From Planctomycetota bacterium (lineage in GTDB: Bacteria; Planctomycetota; UBA1135; GCA-002686595): a stretch of DNA of 64,000 nt. The position numbers and the translations under genes were made by a program. Of the stretch, positions 24,755 to 34,346 are shown piece by piece. The notes under the pieces were generated by a model that worked only from the letters and a program-made list of their open reading frames with translations, had not been told where the DNA came from and ran no database searches. The first letter of the stretch is position 1, and each line of letters starts with the position of its first letter. The DNA lies in NCBI GenBank assembly GCA_023150475.1, contig JAKLKU010000005.1:62001-126000 (forward strand), written 5' to 3'.

Positions 24755-26476
24755 ATGCGCTCGATCTCGCTCTCACGCATCCCGCTCGCCCTGCTCGCCG
24801 CCACGTCTCTGGCGCACGCCCAGATCCACGCCGAACTGGTCAGTGTCAACGCGCAAGGCGTCTCCGGCAACGGCATGAGCGGCGCTTATCCGGCAGCGCT
24901 CTCGTCGGACGGCCGGTTCGTCGCGTTCGACAGCGGCGCGACCGATCTCGTCCCCGACGACACCAACGGCCGGTTCGACGTCTTCGTGCGCGACACGCGG
25001 CTCGGCACGACGCGAGCCGTCAGCGTCACGCCCGCCGGCGCGCCGGCGAGCCTCGGCGGCGTTGCGCCAAGGATGAGCTGGGACGGTCGTCACGTCGCGT
25101 TCCTCTCGAACTCCCAGGATCTCGTCGCCGCGCCCGTCACGCGCACGTGCCTCTTCGTACGCGACATGCAACTCGGCACGACCGAGTTGATCACGCTCGG
25201 CCACGACGGATCGGCGGCCAACGGCGACACGCTGTACCTCGACATCACGCCCGACGGACGCTTCCTCGCGTTCTCGAGCGCCGCGTCCAACTTGCTCCAG
25301 AACGACTCGAACCTCGCGATCCCGGACGTGTTCGTCCTCGACCGAGCGACCGGGATCCTCGAGGTCGTCAGCCGCGCGAACGACGGCGCACAGGGCGATT
25401 TCGATTCGTGGGAGCCGTCGATCTCGGCGGACGGTCGTTTCGTCGCGTTCACGAGCTGGGCGAGCAACCTGTCGGACCTCGACGGCTTCGACTGGGACGT
25501 GTACCTGCGCGATCGGACCGCGGGCACGACGGCGCTGGTCAATCGGACCGCCGCGGGCGTCGGTTCGACGTACTACGCCGAAGCTCCGACGATCTCGCCC
25601 GACGGCTCGAGCGTGTACTTCAACAGCTTCTCGGCCGACCTCGCGAACTTCGATGTCGACGGACAGTTCGATGCGTTCCGCTGCGACCGACTGCAGCAGA
25701 AGGTCGGGCTCGTCTCCACGGTCGGCAACGGCGACGCAAGCGATCTACCGCAAGTCGTCGGCTCCACCGATGCGTACGGGCGCCTCGCAGGGCTCGACGC
25801 GCTCGGCGACGGCGTGCTCGATCCGAACGAGCAGAACGGCTTCCGCGACGCCGGTTGGGTCGATGTGGCGAACGACCAGATGCATCTCGCGAGCGTCGCC
25901 GCGAACGGCTCGTGGGGCAACCACGAGTCCTTCCTCGCCGAGCTCTCCGCCGACGGCCGCAGCATCGCGTTCGGTGGACGCGCTTCCAACCTGGCGGCGG
26001 GCGACGTCAACGGCAACCAGATCGACGTCTTCGTCGCGCGCATCGGCGCACCGACGGTCGTCGCGTACTGCACCGCGAAGACGAACAGCCAAGGCTGCGT
26101 GCCGCGGATCGATGGCGCGGGCGCGCTGTTCGTCGGACTCGCCGCGCCGAGCACCGTGCGCGTGACGGGCTTCGTCAACCAGAAGACCGGGCTGTTCGTG
26201 GTCGGCCCGAATGCGCTCGGACTGCCGTTCGGCGGCGGCACGCTCTGCGTGGGCGTGTCGAAGCGCACCGCCGCGGGTTCGACCGGCGGATCGGTGGGTG
26301 CGGCGGACTGCAGCGGCGGGCTCGAGCTCGATCTCGCCGCGCTCGTGAAGTCCGGTGCGTTGCCGTGGGCGCAAGTCGGCACGTCGCTCTGCATCCAAGG
26401 CTGGCAACGCGATCCGCTCGCCGCGGTCGTGCCGATCGGGCTCAGCGATGCCCTGCGCTTCGAAGTCTTGCCGTAG
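24755..26476 (+). CDS. Exported TolB/PD40-like beta-propeller protein with shared C-terminal module
   Basis: A 573-residue secreted protein. The signal peptide (LSRIPLALLAATSLAHAQ) fixes the ATG at 24755. At least five propeller repeats of the form SSDGRFVAFDSGATDLVPDD then DVFVRDTRLGTT follow at residues 45-430. The C-terminal 130 residues begin with VAYCTAKTNSQGCVPRIDG and end with LSDALRFEVLP, the module shared by several exported proteins in this window. No catalytic motif; such propellers usually bind partners or substrates at the cell surface. Transcribed alone; the next gene is convergent after 39 bases. Confidence 0.8.
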   Translation: MRSISLSRIPLALLAATSLAHAQIHAELVSVNAQGVSGNGMSGAYPAALSSDGRFVAFDSGATDLVPDDTNGRFDVFVRDTRLGTTRAVSVTPAGAPASLGGVAPRMSWDGRHVAFLSNSQDLVAAPVTRTCLFVRDMQLGTTELITLGHDGSAANGDTLYLDITPDGRFLAFSSAASNLLQNDSNLAIPDVFVLDRATGILEVVSRANDGAQGDFDSWEPSISADGRFVAFTSWASNLSDLDGFDWDVYLRDRTAGTTALVNRTAAGVGSTYYAEAPTISPDGSSVYFNSFSADLANFDVDGQFDAFRCDRLQQKVGLVSTVGNGDASDLPQVVGSTDAYGRLAGLDALGDGVLDPNEQNGFRDAGWVDVANDQMHLASVAANGSWGNHESFLAELSADGRSIAFGGRASNLAAGDVNGNQIDVFVARIGAPTVVAYCTAKTNSQGCVPRIDGAGALFVGLAAPSTVRVTGFVNQKTGLFVVGPNALGLPFGGGTLCVGVSKRTAAGSTGGSVGAADCSGGLELDLAALVKSGALPWAQVGTSLCIQGWQRDPLAAVVPIGLSDALRFEVLP

Positions 26477-26515
26477 GCGTCGCCGCAACCGCGTTCGAGT
26501 TCAGCGCCCGCGCGT

Positions 26516-27526
26516 TCAACGCCGAGCGTCGAGCTCGATGCGCACCAGGCGATGCTCGGTCAGCGGGCGGCCGGCGCCGTCCGCGCGCTCGCCGGTCTCG
26601 GTGTAGTCGCCCCAACCGCTCGCCGCGTTGACGAAGAACGCGCCTTCGGCGAAGACGCCGAGCGTCGGATCGTCGAGCGGCGGGCCTTCGAGCAGGACGT
26701 CGATGCGCTCGACCGCCGTGCGGCTCGCGTCGAGCACGACGCGCAACACACGGTGCGTCTTCGTCCCGTTCTGGATCGCGTAGAGCGCGCCGTCGTGCCA
26801 GTAGAGCCCGTCGACGCCGCGCAGGCGCTCTTCGCTGCCGGCGAGAATGAAGTGCGAGCCCGCGACCGGGTCGACGCGCGCGATGCCGCGCGAGTAGTCG
26901 GCGACGAAGAGCTCGCCGCGGTCGCCGAAGGCGAGGCCCTGTGGATTCCTCCAGCCGTCGCCGATCGGAACCGGCTGCAGGCGCTGCTTCGATTCCGCGT
27001 CCGGGTCGAGACGATAGAGCCCGGGCGTCTTGCTGTCGGTCGCCCAGATCGCGCGGTCCGGACCGACCACGAGATCGCCGAGCACGTGTTCGACCTCGTC
27101 CGAGAAGGAACAGCCGATCATGCCGCCTTGATCTTCGCCGAGCGCGAACTGCCGCATGCCGCTCATGCTCTGCGAAGTCGTCCCGTTTGGGTTGGCACCG
27201 CCCGGCCAGTTCAACGCGACCCACAAGCAATCTCGCGTTGGATCCACGGCCATCCCGAACGGCTGGCCGTCCTGCACTCCGAACTCGTGGAAGGCGCCGT
27301 CGGGCGTCACGCGCCAGATCTTGCGCTCGCGCACGCTCGACACGAAGAAGTCGCGGCTCACCGGATCGAACGCGACGCCCTCCGCGATCACGCCCTTCCG
27401 CGGCCAGACGAAGCCTCGAAGCGGCGGCGGCTCACGCTTCGGGTCGCTCGCGCACGCAGCGAGCAGCGCGAGCGCGCAGCCGAGCGCGAGCCGGGACGGC
27501 GCGAAGCGGCTCGACGCCGGGCTCAC
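26516..27526 (-). CDS. SMP-30/gluconolactonase-like beta-propeller lipoprotein
   Basis: A 336-residue protein with a lipoprotein signal ([16 protein letters not shown]; lipobox LAAC). The mature part is a six-bladed propeller: [92 protein letters not shown]. These NPQGL-x-F and D-x-x-G-x-L repeats are typical of SMP-30/NHL-type lactonases, though the metal ligands cannot be confirmed by eye. The GTG at 27526 overlaps the queC stop (GTGA), so its translation depends on queC. The functional link to queuosine synthesis is unclear and may be only positional. Confidence 0.72.
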   Translation of the reverse strand: MSPASSRFAPSRLALGCALALLAACASDPKREPPPLRGFVWPRKGVIAEGVAFDPVSRDFFVSSVRERKIWRVTPDGAFHEFGVQDGQPFGMAVDPTRDCLWVALNWPGGANPNGTTSQSMSGMRQFALGEDQGGMIGCSFSDEVEHVLGDLVVGPDRAIWATDSKTPGLYRLDPDAESKQRLQPVPIGDGWRNPQGLAFGDRGELFVADYSRGIARVDPVAGSHFILAGSEERLRGVDGLYWHDGALYAIQNGTKTHRVLRVVLDASRTAVERIDVLLEGPPLDDPTLGVFAEGAFFVNAASGWGDYTETGERADGAGRPLTEHRLVRIELDARR

Positions 27527-28257
27527 GCGCGCTGCTCCGCGTACGCGATCGGATCGCGTCGGCCAGCGTCGCGGAAACCCCTCAGGCGCAGCACGCACGC
27601 GTCACAGCGGCCGCACGCGAGCACGCGCCCGCCGGGCTCGACGCGCGGGTCGTAACAAGTGTGCGTCAGCGCGAAGTCGACGCCGAGCTCGAGCCCACGC
27701 GCGACGATCGCCGCCTTGGAGAGCTCGAGCAGCGGCGCGTGCACCCGAAAGCGCGCGCCCTGCTCGGTCCCGACCGCGGTCGCCACGCGCGCGAGCGCCT
27801 CGAACGCGTGCAGGAACGCCGGGCGACAGTCGGGATAACCGGAATAATCGAGCGCGTTGACGCCGAGGAAGAGCTCGCGCGCTCCGAGGATCTCGGCCCA
27901 CCCGAGCGCGATCGACAGGAACACCGTGTTGCGCGCCGGCACGTAGGTCACGGGCACGCCGGTGCCGATCGTCCGTTCGTCGCGGTCCTTCGGCACGTCG
28001 ATCGCGCCCGTCGGATCGGTCAACGCCGAGCCGCCGAGCGCGGAGAGGTCGACCGTGACGACGCGGTGCTCGCGTGCGCCGAGCTCGCGCGCGACGCGCG
28101 CCGCCGCCTCGAGTTCGACCGCGTGCTTCTGCCCGTAGCGGAACGAAAGCGCGTAACACTCGAAGCCCGCCGCGCGCGCTTCGGCGAGCGCGACCGCGGA
28201 GTCCATGCCGCCGGAGACGAGGCACACGGCTTTCGCGGACTCGGCGTTCGACGTCAC
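27523..28257 (-). CDS. queC: 7-cyano-7-deazaguanine synthase
   Basis: A 244-residue QueC that converts 7-carboxy-7-deazaguanine to preQ0 with ammonia and ATP in queuosine synthesis. The PP-loop [13 protein letters not shown] near residue 15 binds [41 protein letters not shown] and [17 protein letters not shown] are diagnostic. The zinc site is formed by [14 protein letters not shown]: four cysteines near the C-terminus. Normal length. The other que genes are not adjacent. Upstream 200 bases contain no recognised preQ1 riboswitch. A lipoprotein gene is coupled at its 3' end. Confidence 0.95.
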   Translation of the reverse strand: MTSNAESAKAVCLVSGGMDSAVALAEARAAGFECYALSFRYGQKHAVELEAAARVARELGAREHRVVTVDLSALGGSALTDPTGAIDVPKDRDERTIGTGVPVTYVPARNTVFLSIALGWAEILGARELFLGVNALDYSGYPDCRPAFLHAFEALARVATAVGTEQGARFRVHAPLLELSKAAIVARGLELGVDFALTHTCYDPRVEPGGRVLACGRCDACVLRLRGFRDAGRRDPIAYAEQRA

Positions 28258-28464
28258 GCGGAGAGCGTATCGCCCTCCGCGTGGCGGTCCAACTCACGCT
28301 GCGGCCCGGCGTGACCCGCGTGGCCCGCGTGCCGGGCGTACTCGGCATCGCGAGTCACCCACCACTCGGTGCGCGGAGCAACTCGATTCAGGGCGCCGCC
28401 GGGCTCGCGCCGCGGCTCGGTTCGCACCGCGCCGTCGCTCGCGCCACGGACGCGACGCAGGCGC

Positions 28465-29214
28465 TCAACGTTGCGCCGCCGGAGCGGGTTGTGCCTCCGG
28501 CGGCGGTTGGTTCTTGAGTCGCGTGAGCTCGTGCTTGCGCGCTTCCTCGAGCAGACGCAGCAACACCGCGACTTCCGCACCGCTCGCCGTCAACACGACC
28601 GACGACTCGCTCGGCGCGGTGATGAAGCTCGACGTGTCGCCCTGCACCGTCGGACGCAGACTGTTCATCATGGCGCGAGCGTCGAGCGGTGCGACGTCGA
28701 CCGTCGTCTGCACCACGAGCGCCGGATGGCGATCGAGCGCCGCGAGATCGCTCGAACTCACGGGGTACGGCGTCCCCGGCAAGTCGTTGTTGTTGAGGCG
28801 GCTGACGAGCACGAGCATGCGTGGCTCCGTGTGCGTCGCGACGTAGAGCCGAAAGCCTTCTCTGGCGACCAGTGCCTCGAACCACGAATAGACCTGATCC
28901 GGTGCGATGGTCGCGTTCGTCGTCAGACCGACGATCGCGCTCTCGAGCCGTCCGCGCGCGAACTGGCTGAAGGCGACGCGCTCGCCGGTCGCCGCTTCGA
29001 AGCTCGCGACGAGGTCGATCAACTTCGCGTTGCCGCCGCGCAAGTCGATCGTCCACGGTTGGTCGGGCGTCTTGAGTCGCTCGGCGAGCCCGCCGGAGCG
29101 TTGCGCCGCGCCGGAGGAGCTTGCAGGCGTCACGCGTCCGACGGAGGAGTCCGCTGCGACGAGCGCTGAACAGGAAGCGAAGAGCACGACGACGGCCAAG
29201 AGTTGGGTGCGCAT
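28465..29214 (-). CDS. Exported protein with secretin N-domain-like region
   Basis: A 249-residue exported protein with signal peptide (LLAVVVLFASCSALVAAD). Residues about 45-145 resemble a short secretin/TonB N-terminal domain (VASFEAATGERVAFSQFARG, FEALVAREGFRLYVA). Residues about 160-225 look like a NolW/secretin N1-N2 domain: TTVDVAPLDARAMMNSLRP, SESSVVLTASGAEVAVLLRLLEEA. A pore-forming secretin domain is absent, so this may be an accessory or a split component of a type II/IV-pilus-like system; no such genes are adjacent. The C-terminus is proline- and glutamine-rich. Confidence 0.65.
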   Translation of the reverse strand: MRTQLLAVVVLFASCSALVAADSSVGRVTPASSSGAAQRSGGLAERLKTPDQPWTIDLRGGNAKLIDLVASFEAATGERVAFSQFARGRLESAIVGLTTNATIAPDQVYSWFEALVAREGFRLYVATHTEPRMLVLVSRLNNNDLPGTPYPVSSSDLAALDRHPALVVQTTVDVAPLDARAMMNSLRPTVQGDTSSFITAPSESSVVLTASGAEVAVLLRLLEEARKHELTRLKNQPPPEAQPAPAAQR

Positions 29215-29420
29215 GGTTTCGAGCTGTGGATTCGGGAAGGGTGCGGCCCGACAGATGCCGGAAACGCTCGCTTCTTCCACGAATCTCGGGCGATCCGCGC
29301 GGCCACCGACGCGCGCTCGACCGCCAAGGCGAGCTCGAGCAAGCCCCAGGCTTGTCGCTCGGCCGCGTCGACCTAGAGTAGTCGCCCCGATTCGTCCCCC
29401 ACGCCCATCCGGAGCGCACC

Positions 29421-30578
29421 GTGAGCCCGACCGCAGAGCTGAGCAAGGAGTCCGTTCTCGAAGTCCTGAAGCAGGTCGTCGATCCCGACTTGCACCAGGA
29501 CATCGTGACGTTGGGCTTCGTCAAGAACGTCGCCGTGTGCGACGGCGTCGTGAAGACGACGATCAACCTGACGACACCTGCGTGCCCGGTGAAGGACCAG
29601 ATGAAGGCGCAGGCCGAGCGGTTGATCCGCACGCTGCCCGGCGTGCGCGAAGTCAACGTCGAGATGACCGCGGAAGTGCGCGCGCAGTCCGGCCCGCCGC
29701 GCGAGCTCGCGAAAGGCGTCAAGCACATCGTCGCCGTGTCGAGCGGCAAGGGCGGCGTCGGCAAGAGCACGGTCGCGGTCAATCTCGCGGTCGCGTTGCG
29801 GCAGACCGGCGCGCGCGTCGGCTTGCTCGACTGCGACGTCTACGGTCCCGACATCCCGATGATGATGGGCCTCGCCGGCGAGCCCGACCAAGTCGAGCGC
29901 AAGCTCCTGCCGAAGGAGCGCCACGGCGTGAAGACGATGTCGATCGGCTACCTGTTGCCCGACGAGAAGCCGGTCGTGTGGCGCGGACCGATGGTGCACA
30001 AGCTGATCGAGCAGTTCCTCGGCGACGTCGTGTGGGGCGAGCTCGACTACTTGCTCGTCGACATGCCGCCGGGCACCGGCGACGCGCAGCTCTCGCTCGC
30101 GCAGATCGTGCCGCTCTCGGGCGCCGTGCTCGTCACGACGCCGCAAGCGGTGTCGACGTTCGACGTCGGCAAGGCGATCGCGATGTTCCGCCAGGTCAAC
30201 GTCGAGATCCTCGGCCTCGTCGAGAACATGGCGGGCTTCGTCGTGCAGGGGCGCGTCGCGAGCGCGCCGAACGCGGAGCTCGAGCTCGAGACCGGTGTCG
30301 GACCGCGCAAGGTCGCGCTCGACGCGCAAGGCCGGTTCTCGACCGTGATCGACGTCTTCGGCGCGGGCGGCGGCGAGCGCCTTGCGCAACGCTACGGCTT
30401 CCCGCTGCTCGGCCGCGTGCCGCTGAACCCGGTAGTGCGCGTCGGCGGCGACGCGGGCGATCCCGTGGTGCTCTCGCAGCCCGATTCGCCGATCGCGCAC
30501 GCCTTCCGCGAAATCGCCGGCAAGACCGCCGCGCGCGTCGCGATCAAGGCGCACCAAGCGCTGCCGATCTTGCAGTAG
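29421..30578 (+). CDS. mrp: Mrp/ApbC-type P-loop ATPase with MIP18 domain, lacking the CxxC motif
   Basis: A 385-residue Mrp-family protein, normally an iron-sulfur cluster carrier. An N-terminal MIP18 (DUF59) domain (VLEVLKQVVDPDL, VKTTINLTTPACPVKDQM) precedes the deviant Walker A SSGKGGVGKSTVAVNLA near residue 114; DCDVYGPDIPMMMGL, VWRGPMVHKLIEQFL and LLVDMPPGTGDAQLSL are standard. The CPHC-like motif after VENM is missing: it reads VENMAGFVVQGRVASAPNA, and about 30 beta-like residues precede VFGAGGGERLA. Cluster binding at the usual dimer interface would therefore be altered. Starts at GTG 29421. A lipase-like gene starts 11 bases after the stop. Confidence 0.9.
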   Translation: MSPTAELSKESVLEVLKQVVDPDLHQDIVTLGFVKNVAVCDGVVKTTINLTTPACPVKDQMKAQAERLIRTLPGVREVNVEMTAEVRAQSGPPRELAKGVKHIVAVSSGKGGVGKSTVAVNLAVALRQTGARVGLLDCDVYGPDIPMMMGLAGEPDQVERKLLPKERHGVKTMSIGYLLPDEKPVVWRGPMVHKLIEQFLGDVVWGELDYLLVDMPPGTGDAQLSLAQIVPLSGAVLVTTPQAVSTFDVGKAIAMFRQVNVEILGLVENMAGFVVQGRVASAPNAELELETGVGPRKVALDAQGRFSTVIDVFGAGGGERLAQRYGFPLLGRVPLNPVVRVGGDAGDPVVLSQPDSPIAHAFREIAGKTAARVAIKAHQALPILQ

Positions 30579-30589
30579 CGACGAGAATC

Positions 30590-31945
30590 GTGGGCGCGTT
30601 CACGATCCTCGCCCTAATCGTCGGCGCCGCTTTCTTCGCGCTCGGCGCGGTCAGCGACGCGCTGTGGAGCCTCGTATGGGGAGCGGTGTGCTGGGCTTGC
30701 GCTCTCGCTGATGTCCCACACGGGCGCGCCGCCCGGGCCCGAGTCTGGCGACGCGCACTGGTTCGCACCGTCACGCTCGCGAGTGCGCTGTTGCTCTCCT
30801 TGCTCGCCGCGGGTCACTGGTACGCCCGCGCTGCGACGCCCGACCGCTTCTACACAGTTCGACGTGATTCGGCCGCCGAGCCCGGCGCATTGCTCGCACT
30901 CGAATCGTTCAGGCGCGACGTGCCGGCGAGCGCCCGCGCATGGCGCATGCTGTATTCGACGACACGCAGCGACAACTCCCCGACGGTCGGCAGCGCAATC
31001 GTGCTCGTGGCACGCTCGCTGCCACCCGGTCCGCGACCGACGCTCGTGTGGTGTCACGGCACGACCGGAGTGGTGCCAGGTTGCGCGCCGTCGCTGCTCG
31101 ACCGACCCTTCGATTGCTTGCCCGCGCTGGACGGGATCATCTCGCAGGGTTGGATCTACGTCGCGGCGGATTACGTCGGGCTTGGGACCGCCGGCCCGCA
31201 TCCGTACTTGATCGGCGAAGGAGAAGCGCGCTCGACGCTCGACGCGGTGCGTGCGGCGAGACGAATCAGCGAGTTGAGCTTCGACGATCGCTCCGTCGTG
31301 TGGGGTCATTCCCAAGGAGGCCACGCGGCATTGTGGACCGCGATCCTCGCGCCAAGTCACGCGCCCGACGTTCACATCGTCGGCGTTGCGGCGTTCGCGC
31401 CGGCATCCGACCTGATCGGATTGCTCGCCGCGACAGCGGACCGTCCGGTCGGCCGCATCTTCTCGTCGTTCATCGTGACGGCGTACGCCGCGGCGTACCC
31501 CGACGTCGACTTCGACGATTGGGTTCGGCCAAGCGCGCGCCTGGTCGCGCGGGACATCGCCAGTCGATGCCTCGCACCGCCCGAAGCGTTGTTCTCCGCT
31601 TGCGAGGCGCTCCTCTTCCTCGATGGCTCGATCTTCGCGCGAGATCCGACGACGGGGACGCTCGGCGATCGATTGCGCGCGAACGTGCCGCGAGCGCGCT
31701 TCGACGCACCGCTCTTCGTCGGGCAGGGAGAGCGTGATGATCTCGTGTTGCCGTTCGTGCAAGAGCGCTTCGTCGCAGAGCTCCGCGCACTGGGCCAGTC
31801 GGTGGAGTACCGCACGTACGAGGGGCACGACCACTTGAGCCTCGTCGCGGTCGGATCTCCGGTCGGGGTCGACGTCCTCGCGTGGACGGCGGCATGCTTC
31901 ACCGGTGGGACGCTCGGGCAAGGTGCGCCGAATGACGCGCGCTGA
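30590..31945 (+). CDS. Membrane-anchored alpha/beta hydrolase, secretory-lipase-like
   Basis: A 451-residue protein starting with GTG 11 bases after mrp. Two or three hydrophobic segments at the N-terminus (GAFTILALIVGAAFFALG, and TLASALLLSLLAAGHWYA) anchor it to the membrane. The hydrolase domain resembles the secretory lipase (LIP) family: RPTLVWCHGTTGVVPGCAPS (oxyanion region with cysteines), DYVGLGTAGPHPYLIGEGE, nucleophile serine in VVWGHSQGGHAALW, an aspartate in GQGERDDLVLP and a histidine in YEGHDHLSL. The catalytic triad is complete. Substrate unknown; probably ester hydrolysis outside the cytoplasm. Confidence 0.78.
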   Translation: MGAFTILALIVGAAFFALGAVSDALWSLVWGAVCWACALADVPHGRAARARVWRRALVRTVTLASALLLSLLAAGHWYARAATPDRFYTVRRDSAAEPGALLALESFRRDVPASARAWRMLYSTTRSDNSPTVGSAIVLVARSLPPGPRPTLVWCHGTTGVVPGCAPSLLDRPFDCLPALDGIISQGWIYVAADYVGLGTAGPHPYLIGEGEARSTLDAVRAARRISELSFDDRSVVWGHSQGGHAALWTAILAPSHAPDVHIVGVAAFAPASDLIGLLAATADRPVGRIFSSFIVTAYAAAYPDVDFDDWVRPSARLVARDIASRCLAPPEALFSACEALLFLDGSIFARDPTTGTLGDRLRANVPRARFDAPLFVGQGERDDLVLPFVQERFVAELRALGQSVEYRTYEGHDHLSLVAVGSPVGVDVLAWTAACFTGGTLGQGAPNDAR

Positions 31946-32337
31946 CCGCGACGGAACCTGCAACGCCAAGAATTCGACGGTGTCGGGTCGAAAGCGCAAG
32001 GAAGCGTCCGCGACGACGAACCGTGGCGGATCGACGCGCGGCTCGGCATGCTCGCGTGCGGAGGGTGGTCGCGGGCATCAGCTTCGGTTGCCGTGGTTTC
32101 GCACACGTAGCCGTCGATTCCGACGCTCGGGATTCAGCGCGCGTCCAGGGACGGCCGGTCGAGTCTGCGCTCGCCGACCCTGCGACTCGCATTCGAAGCG
32201 ATTCGTGCCCGGTCGCCAGCGGCTCTCCGGCGCTCGGCGTCGTACTGCGAACCCGAAACCACTCCCGACGTTTCGTACACTCCGCGAGTCGTCGGGCGAC
32301 GCTCGACGCGGCGCTTCCCACGTCACCTGCCCTCGCG
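31946..32337. other. Intergenic region, no gene seen
   Basis: This 392-base stretch before the beta-barrel gene has plus-strand frames open through it, but they are arginine/serine-rich filler without ribosome binding site or domain, and the gene's signal peptide begins only at 32338. It presumably holds the promoter of the barrel gene. No hairpin or repeat noticed. Confidence 0.4.
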
Positions 32338-33318
32338 ATGATCATGCACCACGCCTCGGCGTCGATTCCGGTACTCCTCACGCTCGCCACCACCGCGTCC
32401 GCCGGGGGCGGACACGTGAAGAGCGACGGTGCTTCGCCGGCTCCGCTCGAGAGCGAACTCTCGCTCGATTCCGACTCCGCGTTGGCCCTGATCGGCACGG
32501 ACGAGGCCGTCGCGCCGCGGACGCGAGTGGTGCAACAGCCGAAACTCTGGAACGTGACCGTCAAGGCGACGTCCTACGCGAGCGCCGACTTCGCCGACAT
32601 CGACGATGAGCTCGAAGTCTCGCGTCTCGGCGTCGACGTCGGTCACACGCTGCTCGGACAAGGCGGCGTCTGGAGCCTGCGCATCGGCGGCGAGCAGTCG
32701 AAGTACGAGACGTCGAATGCGGTCTTCGACGATGCCGACGAGTTCGGCTTCGGCGCGACCTACTTCCGTCCGGGAAGCTCGTGGAGCTGGTTCGCGACGC
32801 TCAACGCGAACTCCGGCACCAGCGAAGGCGCGGATTTCGGCGAGAGCTTCTACTTCGAGGGCGGAGCAGGCTTCGTCTACGCGTTCAGCAAGGATCTCCA
32901 ACTCGGCCTCGGCATCGTCGGCCGCAACGAGCTCGAGGACGACGTGTCCTTCTCGCCGATCCCGATGATCGAGTGGGCAATCACCGAGCACGGCCACATC
33001 GGCACCGTGCGGTCGAGCGATCCGTCGCTCGGCTTCACGTACAACTTCACGGACCACTGCGACGGCTACATCCAGCTCCAAATGCAGCAGCGCCAGTATC
33101 GCGTCGACGACGACGTACTCGCGCATGCCGCGTTCATCGACGAGGAAACCGGCGTGCGCATCGGCGGCATCTATCGTTCGGACGCCGGCCTGCAGGCGGA
33201 ACTGTTCCTGGGCGCAACGGATCGCAGGCTCTCGATCGACGTCGACGGCGACGAGATCGCCGACGAGGACATCGACACCGCGGGGTTCGTCGGGGCGTCG
33301 CTCAGCTTCGCCTTCTGA
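32338..33318 (+). CDS. Probable outer-membrane beta-barrel protein
   Basis: A 326-residue exported protein; the signal peptide (HHASASIPVLLTLATTASA) decides the start at 32338. The mature part has many amphipathic strands with alternating residues (WNVTVKATSYASADFADID, GVWSLRIGGEQSKYE, SWSWFATLNANSG, FVYAFSKDLQLGLGIVG, GYIQLQMQQRQYRV) and ends in FVGASLSFAF, the terminal phenylalanine recognised by the outer-membrane assembly machinery. A barrel of 12-14 strands is plausible. The cargo is unknown. The gene stands alone. Confidence 0.72.
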   Translation: MIMHHASASIPVLLTLATTASAGGGHVKSDGASPAPLESELSLDSDSALALIGTDEAVAPRTRVVQQPKLWNVTVKATSYASADFADIDDELEVSRLGVDVGHTLLGQGGVWSLRIGGEQSKYETSNAVFDDADEFGFGATYFRPGSSWSWFATLNANSGTSEGADFGESFYFEGGAGFVYAFSKDLQLGLGIVGRNELEDDVSFSPIPMIEWAITEHGHIGTVRSSDPSLGFTYNFTDHCDGYIQLQMQQRQYRVDDDVLAHAAFIDEETGVRIGGIYRSDAGLQAELFLGATDRRLSIDVDGDEIADEDIDTAGFVGASLSFAF

Positions 33319-33482
33319 ACGAGCGCGCTGCAGCCGTCTGGTGTTCCGGCGCAACGGCGGGTGCGACGTGCTGGATCCACGAGTCGCGCCGCGCCCAAAC
33401 GAGGCCGGCGGATCGAACTTCGAAGAGTCCGTCGCAGCGCTGCTGAGCTTACGTCTTGTTCGCGGTCCTCGCGCGGGCCAGC

Positions 33483-34346
33483 TCAGAAGCGTTTGATCGC
33501 CGCGAGCACCGAGCGCGTCGCGTGGCTCTTGTTCAGCGTGTAGAAGTGGATGCCCGGCGCGCCCGCTTCGAGCAGGCCGCGGCATTGTTTGATCGCGTGC
33601 TCGATGCCGATCGCCATCACCGCGGCGGGATCGACCGCTTCCTCGCGCAGGTTCTCGAGCAGTCCGTGTGGGATCGACGCGCCGCACATCTTCGTGAAGC
33701 GCTCGATCTGCGAGACGTTCGTGATCGGCATGATGCCGGGCACGATCGGCACGCGAATGCCGGCGTCGCGCGCGCGCTCGACGAACTGGAAGTAGTCGCG
33801 GTTGTCGAAGAAGAGCTGCGTCACCAGGAAGTCCGCGCCCTTCTTCACTTTGTGCACCGTCCACTCGAGGTCGGCGCGCTTGTCCGACGACTCCGGATGC
33901 CGCTCGGGATAACACGCGCCGCCGACGTCGACGTCGAAGCGCCCCTTCACGAACTCGATCAGGTCGCTCGCGTGCTGCAAGTCGGTCGCCAACGCTGCCG
34001 GTGCGTCCTTCGGTTTGTCGCCGCGCAGGCCGAGCACGTTCTCGATGCCCTTCTTGGTCAGCGCGCCGACGATCTGCTCGATCTCCGCGGGCGACGAGCC
34101 AACGCACGTCAGGTGCGCCATCGCCGTCAGGTTGAGCTCCTTCTGGATGCGCGCGACGACGTCGAGCGTGCGTTCGCGCGTCGAGCCGCCCGCGCCGTAG
34201 GTCACCGAGACGAAGTCCGGCGCCATCGCCTTCTTCAAGCTCGCGACGGTGCGCATCAGTTGCTGCGCGCCTTCGTCGGTCTTGGGCGGGAAGAACTCGA
34301 AGCTGAACACCGGCCGACCGCGGCCGAACTTGTTTCCGATCCTCAT
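33483..34346 (-). CDS. metF: 5,10-methylenetetrahydrofolate reductase
   Basis: A 287-residue MetF that reduces methylenetetrahydrofolate to methyltetrahydrofolate with FAD and NAD(P)H for methionine synthesis. Diagnostic blocks: FSFEFFPPKTDEG near residue 14 (catalytic Glu), DFVSVTYGAGGSTR, AMAHLTCVGSSPAEI, NVLGLRGDKPKD, ADFLVTQLFFDNRDYFQF and VPGIMPITNVSQI. Its start overlaps the stop of the thioesterase gene (ATGA), which overlaps a creatininase-like gene, so the three form an operon read leftwards. Normal length for bacterial MetF; no regulatory domain. Confidence 0.95.
   Translation of the reverse strand: MRIGNKFGRGRPVFSFEFFPPKTDEGAQQLMRTVASLKKAMAPDFVSVTYGAGGSTRERTLDVVARIQKELNLTAMAHLTCVGSSPAEIEQIVGALTKKGIENVLGLRGDKPKDAPAALATDLQHASDLIEFVKGRFDVDVGGACYPERHPESSDKRADLEWTVHKVKKGADFLVTQLFFDNRDYFQFVERARDAGIRVPIVPGIMPITNVSQIERFTKMCGASIPHGLLENLREEAVDPAAVMAIGIEHAIKQCRGLLEAGAPGIHFYTLNKSHATRSVLAAIKRF

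Noticed and set aside
28258..28464. preQ1 riboswitch upstream of queC
   Set aside because: No H-type pseudoknot-like sequence or A-rich tail was recognised.
31946..32337. N-terminal extension of the beta-barrel gene
   Set aside because: The signal peptide starting at 32338 would be internal; the extension is arginine-rich filler.
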